Shown piece after piece: positions 46,871-57,000 of a DNA stretch of 64,000 nucleotides. The DNA comes from a virus. A program made the translations under genes and the position numbers. The notes under the pieces were generated by a model. The model was given only the letters and a program-made list of their open reading frames with translations. It was not told the DNA's origin and searched no databases. Every line of letters starts with the position of its first letter. The stretch's first letter is position 1. The stretch spans positions 62,001 to 126,000 of the IMG/VR virus record IMGVR_UViG_3300037010_001702; one strand, written 5' to 3'.

Positions 46871-49800
46871 TTAACTTAATGTGAGCCTGAACGGTACAGA
46901 AAGTGTCGTTTTGAATGTGAACGAATTTGCATCTGTAAGTTGCGGCATAGCTGGGAATACAATTGAGCTAGGAATTGGTGCATCGTAAACACCAGTTCCA
47001 GTGTAAACAACCTCACCAGAAGGTAGGGTGTTAGCGATGAGCTGCTCCAGGGAGATCGTTGGCGAACCGCTGTAGCTTCTGTTCTGAACTACAACCATGT
47101 ACTCGTCTGCTGCTTGAGTAACAACCATTCCTGTTGTCTGAACATTCATGTCAAAGAATAGAACAAACTTAGCTGCTACGAAGTCCAGGTCAGTGTCGTA
47201 TGGATATGAGTCATACGCGTATGCATCATAACCGGTTGTTGGATCTGGATCGATTGGACATTCACGTTCCATGATAGTGAGACCTTCAATGATTGCCGTG
47301 CTAGCTTGAACAGCCGTATCACCATCAACGTTGGGAACATCTCCAGTGCTTTGAGTAATAGAGATAGAAGGTCCAGGAGTTGGGTTGATGATTACCCAAT
47401 CGCTATCATTTCCAGTATACTCATAGTTTCCACTTCCCGCAGGAGACTCAACAATGCCAGTAACTATTCCAGTTGTAGAGTCATCGTAGGCAGTTGCACC
47501 ATAAGGAAGGACGTCATAGCCTCCCGTGCTAATAGAGGCTGCACCACCTTCGATAATATGTGCATTAACGATATCAACAAGTGAAATATCTTCAATAATG
47601 TCCAGATACTGAATAGGTTCATCCGCTATGTTAATGCTTGAGATGTCTTGGAAGTTTAGTCTAACACGAGCATAAGTTCTGAAATTTTCAGTAATCTTTA
47701 CTCGAATCTTCTGACCGTACGATTGGTCTGGAAGGAACATCAGTGAAAAGTTAGTACCAAATTTCAGGTACTGGGATACAAAAGCAGAATCAAGAACGAT
47801 TGTTGCTGATGCATTTCTGTTTGATGTTTCATAGCGAGGCTGGAGGATGTGGAATACCTTCACATCTGGATTGCTACCCAAGTAACCTTCAATGTAGGTA
47901 GCAAGATCAGAGAACTCAGCTGCAGACACCGGGACGTTGTTAGCTATGCGATCGTAGTACTTAAGTGTAATTGGGATCCAGTCATTTGAGTCTGGAGCAA
48001 GCTCGGGGAATAGTAGGTTAGCACCTTCAATTCTGAACTTAAAGGTGTCATTAGCTGCTTTGTCAATTATGAACTTATCTCTATCAGTTACGTTCTTGAA
48101 GATAACAGAACCATGACTGTGGTAGAGTGGAAATATTTCCTGGTTGAAGATGAGTGGAACAGTACATTCACCAACCTCAGCATCATAGCCATGAACCCAG
48201 TACTCGCTCTCATCATAGCCAACATCAGTTGTGTAGCTGTACATTGGAGCAAGGTAGATGTGAATGACATCACCAACTTGGTATGGAATTCCATTCGCCA
48301 TTGATGGAATCTTAAATGCTGCACGTCCATCGGTCCAAGGTGTGTCAATCTTTAATCCAGCCAGCTGACCATAAACGTTGCTGACAACGGTTGCTGTAGT
48401 ACTTGACACGAATGTAATCGTGTAAAAAGATGGCTCTGCTGAAGAGTGAGGAACAGGATCGATCTCTGGACCATTTATTCCTGCTGGAATAACAGCTGGC
48501 GGAGTGTAGGCAGCTGTAAGTGGAAGCGGAACAAAGTTGGTGAGGTCATATGGTGTACCGCCTCCACCAACGAACGTTCCATTACCGTATGCGATGCTGT
48601 TCAATCGACGACCACGGTAACGTGTCCAAGAGTAACCATCAATTGAAGATGAGACCCATCCATCAACATTATCAACACCAACAAATTTCCCAGCAGCGAA
48701 AATGATGTCGGAGAACGTACCATCATTGAAGACTGAAAGGTTAGCCCATGTTGACCCGTCAAGTGAACGAAGAATTGTCCCCCGATCACCGACAGCGATG
48801 AACATTCCAAGTGTTGCAGAATAGGTAACAGCTGAAAGATGATTGACTGTATTAGATGGAACTTGGACCCAGTCAATACGATTTACTGATGTTAGAATTG
48901 TTCCATGTTCACCCACAGCAACAAGAATGCTATTGCCAAAGGTGATGTCATTTAGATTTGTTGTTACTCCAGAGCTTTGAGTAGCCCAACCAGAACCATT
49001 TACGGTTGAGATTATTGTACCACTATTACCTACCACAACTGTCACGCTTAGCAGTGTGGATGGGTTTGACGGATCAGTAAGAGCGTTAGCTACTTGAACA
49101 AAGCCATTCAGATCTTCGTTAACGTGGGTGACTGCCTTTTCCCAGATGATTGCTGGACGAAGGGGAAGGTAAGGATATCCCGTGCTAGGATCAACAGCGA
49201 CGTGAATGTAATCAGCTGGATTCGCTGGATAACCAGTTGTGGAGTCTATCGCGTAAACAGCTGGATCTTGCACACCAACTCCGGCTGTTCCATTTGGACC
49301 AATGGTAACTAGGTAGTTTAGCTGAGTTGGGAATATTGTCGTGAGATCAGATGTCCACGTTACACCATCGGTAGACGTACCGACTATAGAGTCAGCCCCA
49401 GTGATGTAGAAAATTCCATTGTTGAATTCTACGGACTTTACTATCTGACCATTGGCGACTGAAATTTTCCAGTCGCCGTTGCTAGCATCTACTGATGTAA
49501 GGATGGTTGAATTGTAAGCGTGCGCAAAGTACTCAAGCTTTGGAATCTTAAGGCCAATCTTTCCATTCCAATACCACTCACCAATGACAGCATTTGGCTG
49601 CCAACCAGATATGCTACCGTAAACAAGATAGTGCTCAACCTTATCACCAACAGTAAAGTTAAATGAATCACCAGCGAAGTAACCATCGAGTGATGGGATA
49701 AGGGTGAATTGGATGTAATCATCTTTATAGCCACAGCCATCTGCTAGGTTGATAGTTAAGCCATTTGTTCCGTAAAGCTTCCCAGATGCATTGATAGCCT

Positions 49801-51022
49801 GAAGCGTGTATGTACCATCACCATTAAAGTTAATAGCCCAGTGAGTGGAAACGTTTGTGTAGCCAAGGGAGTCAGTATGTACCTCAATCGCTGGATATGT
49901 TGTGTTAGCTGGTCTAGCTGAACCGGGAGCAAAGGTAGGGACACCCACCATAGCAATAGGATTTGTCTTGATGAGTGACCACGATTCTTCTGGAGCTGTA
50001 GGAGCTACAACAATGCGAGAATGCGGTGTTAGCGTGATCGTATTGCCAACAAGCATCTCAGTAATACCGTCAAGAGCTGGTCCCATCTTAAATGAGATGA
50101 TTGGATTTACAAAGCTGCCATTCAAAACTGTGACGCCAATATCACCCGAGATTGATCCCTTTACATTTACGTAGTTGAGGTCATCAGGATTTGAAGCGAG
50201 AGTAACTGGGTCAACTATAATAGTTGAATTACCAAAATTGTCAACGCGCGTAAGAGTCCACTCTTCATAGTTGCCACCAGTAATTCCAGTTACTGTAGCA
50301 AATGGTTTAGTTACATCAGCATAGAGGAGAGTACCTTCATTCTCAGGGAATGCTGTAGCGTCCTTTACATTTCTATCCTTCCAGCGCTGAAGTGGTGCGC
50401 CGCTGCCCTGAATAACGTCAAATGAATAAACGCCACGAGACAAGAAGTAGTCAACCGTATCTTGGCAATGAAGTGTAGCATCATATGGGTTAGAATCTGC
50501 TGGTAGGTTAGGAGTGTAAAGTGGGTCCCGCTCGATGCGGTACTTGTACTGTCGTACGTCAGTGATGCCCGGCCCATCCCATCTAATGTTGCTGAATACC
50601 CTGTTTGTTGAGATGTTACCAATCCCAGGAATTTGCGTGTCATCATCAACTCTTCCAGGACGGCGAATGTTATCAATGCCAGCGTAAAACTCCGATCTGG
50701 ATGAGTGGCTAGCGAACTTATTAACCGATGTAAGTGGTACCTGCCACGTCGTTCTGCTACCATCGGACATGATGTCATGGTACCAAGATTGTGAACGACG
50801 AGCTCTAATCTTAGGTGTGCCTATCTTTGGAGATATATCTGCCCCAAGGATGGCAAGAAGCTGGTCATCCTCATCAATCTTTACGTTAACGTCATCATGA
50901 AAGATGTACTGTTCAACAATGGCGGAAAGCTTTACGTGATAAGGCTTTACGTCAAGTACGTAATTGATAAGACTATCAATGTGCCCACTGCTGACGGTTA
51001 AGTAATTGTTAGTAGAGCTCAT
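46871..51022 (-). CDS. Giant tail/baseplate protein with embedded beta-propeller (1383 aa)
   Basis: The start at 51022 follows GGAGCAAGCAG; a start at 51052 has no site. The N-terminus SGHIDSLINYVLDVKPYHVK looks like the conserved start of a baseplate/tail family in environmental T4-like phages. Residues about 515-820 contain repeated blades of the type VAVGEHGTILTSVNRIDW and FIAVGDRGTILRSLDGSTWA, a YCF48/BNR-like beta-propeller. The C-terminal part has VDPSTGYPxxP and PTTGYDAYAYDSYPYD tyrosine/proline repeats. It overlaps the end of the 2871-aa gene by 14 nt. It is probably peripheral to the baseplate and possibly receptor-binding. Confidence 0.75.
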   Translation of the reverse strand: MSSTNNYLTVSSGHIDSLINYVLDVKPYHVKLSAIVEQYIFHDDVNVKIDEDDQLLAILGADISPKIGTPKIRARRSQSWYHDIMSDGSRTTWQVPLTSVNKFASHSSRSEFYAGIDNIRRPGRVDDDTQIPGIGNISTNRVFSNIRWDGPGITDVRQYKYRIERDPLYTPNLPADSNPYDATLHCQDTVDYFLSRGVYSFDVIQGSGAPLQRWKDRNVKDATAFPENEGTLLYADVTKPFATVTGITGGNYEEWTLTRVDNFGNSTIIVDPVTLASNPDDLNYVNVKGSISGDIGVTVLNGSFVNPIISFKMGPALDGITEMLVGNTITLTPHSRIVVAPTAPEESWSLIKTNPIAMVGVPTFAPGSARPANTTYPAIEVHTDSLGYTNVSTHWAINFNGDGTYTLQAINASGKLYGTNGLTINLADGCGYKDDYIQFTLIPSLDGYFAGDSFNFTVGDKVEHYLVYGSISGWQPNAVIGEWYWNGKIGLKIPKLEYFAHAYNSTILTSVDASNGDWKISVANGQIVKSVEFNNGIFYITGADSIVGTSTDGVTWTSDLTTIFPTQLNYLVTIGPNGTAGVGVQDPAVYAIDSTTGYPANPADYIHVAVDPSTGYPYLPLRPAIIWEKAVTHVNEDLNGFVQVANALTDPSNPSTLLSVTVVVGNSGTIISTVNGSGWATQSSGVTTNLNDITFGNSILVAVGEHGTILTSVNRIDWVQVPSNTVNHLSAVTYSATLGMFIAVGDRGTILRSLDGSTWANLSVFNDGTFSDIIFAAGKFVGVDNVDGWVSSSIDGYSWTRYRGRRLNSIAYGNGTFVGGGGTPYDLTNFVPLPLTAAYTPPAVIPAGINGPEIDPVPHSSAEPSFYTITFVSSTTATVVSNVYGQLAGLKIDTPWTDGRAAFKIPSMANGIPYQVGDVIHIYLAPMYSYTTDVGYDESEYWVHGYDAEVGECTVPLIFNQEIFPLYHSHGSVIFKNVTDRDKFIIDKAANDTFKFRIEGANLLFPELAPDSNDWIPITLKYYDRIANNVPVSAAEFSDLATYIEGYLGSNPDVKVFHILQPRYETSNRNASATIVLDSAFVSQYLKFGTNFSLMFLPDQSYGQKIRVKITENFRTYARVRLNFQDISSINIADEPIQYLDIIEDISLVDIVNAHIIEGGAASISTGGYDVLPYGATAYDDSTTGIVTGIVESPAGSGNYEYTGNDSDWVIINPTPGPSISITQSTGDVPNVDGDTAVQASTAIIEGLTIMERECPIDPDPTTGYDAYAYDSYPYDTDLDFVAAKFVLFFDMNVQTTGMVVTQAADEYMVVVQNRSYSGSPTISLEQLIANTLPSGEVVYTGTGVYDAPIPSSIVFPAMPQLTDANSFTFKTTLSVPFRLTLS

Positions 51023-54000
51023 CTGCTTGCTCCACTTGGACAGTGCCGTCAACTACTGAGGTTGAGTTAACCGTTATAAACGAGGTCTTGAACATGTCGC
51101 TAAATTCATAGTTGTTAGAAAGGGCATCATCTAACGTGTCGAAAAATATTTCATTGATCTGAGCCGGACGAGCTGTATTCCAGATCAATGACATCGTAGC
51201 TCTTGCAGTTGCAGCATCCTTAAACCAGTTTTCACTGTCATCAAAGTTAAGAGCTGAGATGTAGTCAGGAATCTTCTTACCAGCAAGATTCAAAACAAGG
51301 TTTGTGTTCAGAATTGTGTTTGTGACTGAAGCTCTGACCAAAGATGTTTCTGCAAAAATCTGTCCAGGATTAAATCCATAACGTGTACGAGTATTATTTC
51401 GAGCATCATAATCAATTCTTGCTTTTGAAGGAAGTTGATTGCCAGCAGTATCAGTGCCAGCAACAGCATTAGTAAGAATTTCCCAAAGAGCTGCAGGAAT
51501 CTTGGATGATTGACCTTTACGGATAAGAGCCCATTCAGTGTGAATGTTCTTAAGGTTCAATTCTTCAGGATCATCGCGAAGTGTAAAATCTCTAAGCATG
51601 CGAAGCTTATAGGAATCATTCTTAGTGATCAAGGTATTCAATCCGGAGATCGCAAAAGAGTCATATGCTGCAGATGGAAGAACCGCACCTGGCTGAAGTC
51701 TAGAGAACACCGCATAGCGTGGTGCTCCAGATTTAAGAAGGGCTGCTGCTTGTGAAAGTGACATTGACTTGTTTGCTTGCGGAATGGTTTTGTCTTGAAC
51801 CCAGAAATAGTACTTCGTCCCAGTAATATTCCCCTGCTCATCTCTTACCTCAAGCTGGGTGTACTGGTAGTCTGACTTATACTGAACCTGAATAGTTACA
51901 TCATCGGCAACTGATGGATCAAAAGCTAATTCTTTAGCTGTCGGTTGATACGCTCTATAAAGAAGAGTAACTATGGTTCCTTCAGGTAACGGAGTATTTA
52001 CAAGTTCCACAACTTTTCCTGTAATCACGTATCCATCAGGATTTACCTGAATGCCATTTGAATAGATTGATAGGCGGTTAGGGTCAATGGTGTCGCTTAA
52101 CATGAACGAAACATTCGTTGTACCATTTGAAATAGCATCAAGCTTCTCATTTGACAAGTCAACCCAGTTATTCCAGGTTGATGAGTAGCGGCTTATGGTG
52201 ATACCAGACTTAAGGGTAAGTGTGGATGTCGAATCCTTCATCGCGGCAATTACCACTGGTGATGGAGCTACGACAACTGGGTCACCCATGACCGGCAGCC
52301 ACGCATTGTACGGTGAAAGAAGATCAGATGTAAGCTGAGCTTGAGTAGGAATTACCCACGTTCTCCAACCATAGTCAGAAGGAACGCTCAAGTAATCTCC
52401 AGAGTTGCTGAATAGCGTACCTGGATCACTTGGAAAATCAACAACTGTTGTGAAGTCAATAGCCTCACGGATAACAACGTCCTTAGCTGGAAGTGCCCCA
52501 AAGATTCCAATGATATCTGTTATGCTTGAATTAGTTGGGAAGGAAATTGTAAGAGCAAGACCGAATAAATCAAACTTGTAGGTGGCCTGGGTGTCAACAC
52601 CCAGAGGTGTGGTTACCTCTACGTCCTGGAAGAATCCAGTCGAATCAGTCATTCTAATGAAGCTGTCGTGTGATGTAAGTGCCACGGCACCAATGCGGGT
52701 ACCAAATACTCCACCGGTGATGATGCTTAGTGAGAGGTCAGCATTAAGAACTGGAGCAAGCGGGTCAGTAGAAGATCCAATGACATAAGACGTTACTGTA
52801 CCAATTGAAAGCTCACCAACAGGTTTAGAGTTGACGATATCCCAACCACTAAATCCACGTCCTGCAATCAAGTCAGCATCCGCGACGCGGCCTGTATCAG
52901 CGATAAGGATGTTACCGCTTCTCCAGATGTTTGTGTTCGTGTTGGTGATAAATGATGGGTGGCCATTAACAGCCCCAGTAGGAACATATGACCATGCAAT
53001 TGGCACTGCTGTTATCTTGCGATCGCGTGAGTAAAACTTAGAAAGAGCTACCTTACCTGAAAGCTTTACTGAGTCGTCAATTGATGAATCACCTTCTTGC
53101 GCTACTGCTTGTGCATTGTAGGCAGATGGGTGAACAGGGCTTTCTGTCCACTCGTAAAGATCGATGGATGCCCATTCAGCAAGTGAACCCCAGCGAGCAT
53201 GGCGCACATCACGACTTGGGAAAATTGTCGCGTCATAGTATGGAATGTAAGCAAGGTTACTCGTATCCCAGAACACTTGGCCTACTTCTCTAGCTCCCCA
53301 CGGCTTAAGGTGCTTGTACTGAACGTTGTCAGTTGTTTTCGTGGTGTAGTTGTAGTTAGCTGGATCTTCTCCAGATATCATGTTAACAACCTCAAGCGGT
53401 GCGTAGGCGTGAATACCAATAGCTGGGTGCCACAAACCAATTTCATCTACTAGGGTGTTCTCAATGTAATCGAACAGCTTAATAGGAGAGTGCTTGGTTG
53501 GATTGTTCCACGTGTAACCACTAACGGTGAATTGCCCAGGACCACTTACCCAGATCATGGAAGCATTAACAACTCTAAAGGTAGCTGCGGCTGTTGTCGT
53601 AATTGATGGGCTCATAGCATCACCGTTATGGTAGATGTTAGTAAGCTTGTAGTAGCCTGCGGCAGGTGCAGTAATGACTTCAGAAATAGGAGTTGCCTCA
53701 AACTTCATTCCAGTACCAAGGTCATCAATTGAGAACCAGTACGTGTCATCAGAGTTTTCAATCTGTGTGTAAAGTGGAAGTGGATCATGAATATCATCCA
53801 CCGAGTAGAACTGGAATCTAGAGAACTTTTGAGTAGCATCCTTTGGGTTGATCTTGATTTCTGGGAATGTGCGCTCACGAGCATCACCGAATGTTGCAAG
53901 CTTGTAAGCCCAGAACTCATCGGTAGAAGCATCAATGAATTTCTTGTAATTAACGAACGCGTTGATAGCCATGTTCGTTCCCTTAGCTTGAATCAAACCT

Positions 54001-57000
54001 CTCCAGAAGTTAAACTGAGTAATGTCATTCGCGTTTACACCGGCAAAGTAATCCTTCTTAACGAAACCAAGAAGGGATAGTGCGTGCTTAGCTGTAAGTG
54101 GGTCATAGAAGGTTTGATCAGCATCGTAGTAGTTTCCAATCGTGTCGATTGAAGACGAGATGTTTCTCTTAACGTCACTACCACTAAGGTAGAAGCCGCT
54201 AAAGGTTGGTTTTCTAGATGTTTCAGCTTGTCTGATATAGGACAAGAATGCGGTACTGAGCCTAAGTCCCAGGAACGTATCAAAGATTACCGTTGAATTT
54301 GTTTCATCTGAGAAGTGTTGGTTCATCAGGATGACGTGCTCATACTCATCGGTAAAGACGTGAGCTGAGAATATCGGTGTTTGACTGTAGGTAATGGAGC
54401 GCTCATCAGTACGAACAACAAAGATGTTGTCAATTGGAATTGCAGTACCGGTCACGTCATACGCTGCTTGAGTAGAGTACTCATCGATAAAGTTCGCGTC
54501 AGAGTACTTAGCCATCAATCCTACTGGAGTGTCAAGTTCAAGACGGGACATGAATGGGTTAAGAATGTAACCCTCACCGGCGGCCATGCCCTCATAAACG
54601 TGATCAATGAACTTTTCAATCTCAAGCTGCCAGTTAAGGTTACGACCAGTCTTAGCGTCTGTTACTGGAGAGTCAGAGCTTATCTTCCATCCAAGGTCAG
54701 CAAGACGATCGGTATAACCGTAGATGAAATCAACGACGTTCTGAAGGCCAGTGATTGAAAGTGGAACCGTGGATGATACAATGCTAGAGTGGTTAAGGCA
54801 GTGCTTCCACGCAAGGTCAGTATGTTCCTTTTGAAGAGCATAGAAAGTTTCAAACTCGCTAGCAGTGTCCAAGATGTAGCGCTCAAGAACTGGGTGCTGT
54901 TGATTGTATGCTTCAACTCTGAAGATCCAATCAGAAGCGTCAGCTGTTGGAATGTAGACACCATCAATGTTTAGCTTCTTCGTACCAAGTTGAACAAGCT
55001 GGATTCGAAGACCAGAAATCCAAAGGCTAGAAGTGTTGGAGGATTTCTTCAAAACAACATCATAGGCGGTAGAAGGAAGAGCCCCAAGTGAGGTGTCAAT
55101 CGAAAGAGTTTCTGGACGGATAAGAACACCGAGCTGGTGAGCTAGCTTGATTGACCATCCACGGTAAGCAACTGCAGCTGGTGACAGTGATGTGTCAACT
55201 GAATTGAATCTTAGAAGATTTGTGAACCACTGTCCAAGACCCTTGAATATCTTCATGTTGCTGGAAGTGAATGCGTAGGTAAATGGAACTTGAACCATTG
55301 GAACAGTTGCATTCTGAGATGCTATGATGGCACCATTAGCAATGCAGTCCTCACACCCAAGTGGAAGAACTTCGACTGCTGGAGGAATGTAAGCAGGGTC
55401 GGGAATGTTATCAAAGAACTTAAGGGTGATCGTGTCACCCATGTCAAATGGGATTCCAAGATCATCAATCTTAACATCAGTTAGAACTATTCCACCAGAA
55501 CTAATTGAGAATGTTTGGCCTTCAGCAACGTAGTCGATGAACGTTCCATTAGCGTAAGCGCTGAACCAAGTAACATTGTCAGCAGTATGTGTAACAACAA
55601 ATGAGATAGTTCCTGCACCAGTCCATGTAATAGGAGTTGAACCTACGATGACGTGCTTTGCTATTTCAGCTGCAGTATAAGTGTTAATGATGTTTAGCTT
55701 TTCACCATGCAGCAAGAAGAATGCTGGAGGTAGTGGTGACATCAAGTTACGCTCAACGCGAACGTTATTGTTTGTCTTAAAGTAGGTTTCACCCCATGTC
55801 TTGTCTAAGAATTGAAGTGGTGAAGATCTAAAGTAGCTACGAGCAAGGCCATATCCATACTCAAGCGACTTCATCCAAATGGTTTCAATAGGGCCGTGTT
55901 GTCCAAACGTGTAGCTTAATGAGATACCAGTTGGCATGACAGTTGTAAGAGCTTCAGCTGATTCAAATGCAGCAGCAGAAACATACGGCGGGAGCAGGGC
56001 GTCAGTGTTAATGTTGACACTTAGCTTAAGTGCAGGGTTTGCTGCCTTGATTGCTTGCCACATTGACTTCAGCCAGGTCCTAATTTGACCAAAGCTAACA
56101 GGAGTAACTGACGGCTGAATTGTTCCGGTTGTTAGGACAGTCCAATTGGTAGTAGCAAAGCTTCCACTAAGAACATTGATGGTGAGACCAGCTGAAAGAG
56201 GATTAGCAGCACGTGACCATCCCCCAGATGATACTAGCCAAATACCATTTTGACGCGCGTCGAACTGTCCAGTTAGTAGAAGAGAGTCTCCTTCTGAAAG
56301 AGTAATACCGTCCACAGTTGGCAAACCAATGAATGGAGGAATGATGTTGACATCTGCAGCGTAAGCTACAGCTAGCGTGGCTACGTTTCCGGTTATGGTT
56401 GAAAGGTACTGAGCGTCCCAGTTGGCTGGCTTAGTTGTAAAGCCCATAAGCTTCCATGGTTCAAGATTAGGACGGCATGTTCCAGGAAGACCATTGCTTG
56501 TAAAGTAGTCAGTAAGTACGTCAAACCAGCGAGCCGCTGTTGTGAATGGAAGAACTGCTTGTGAATAGTTCCATGTGAAAGCATCTGATGCTACATAGTC
56601 TGGAGCATAGGTGTCATAACCATATTTTGCAGCGTAACGAGCAAGCTCAACCTCAGAATAGCTTGAAAGAGCTACGTCTGACAGAGTGACGTGAACGTCT
56701 TGCTTAGCATGAACGCTGTCGTAGAGCTTATTTTCTACGGCTAGAACCAAGCTATTTCTAATAGCTGATGAATTAAATGGCTTCCACAGAGAAGGAATAA
56801 GTCCAAGTGATGCTGGCTGCCAGCTAAGGTTTACCGGGTTCCACTCGTAAAGTTCATTAGCTGACTTCTTATACCAGAAAGCGCCCGCATAGCCAGTTGG
56901 GACAGTATCCGTATCACTAACAACATCAAAGATCGAGATTGCGAATGTAGATGGCTTAACCCAAAGTTGACCAGCATATGGTGTAAGTGGTACTGCTTCT

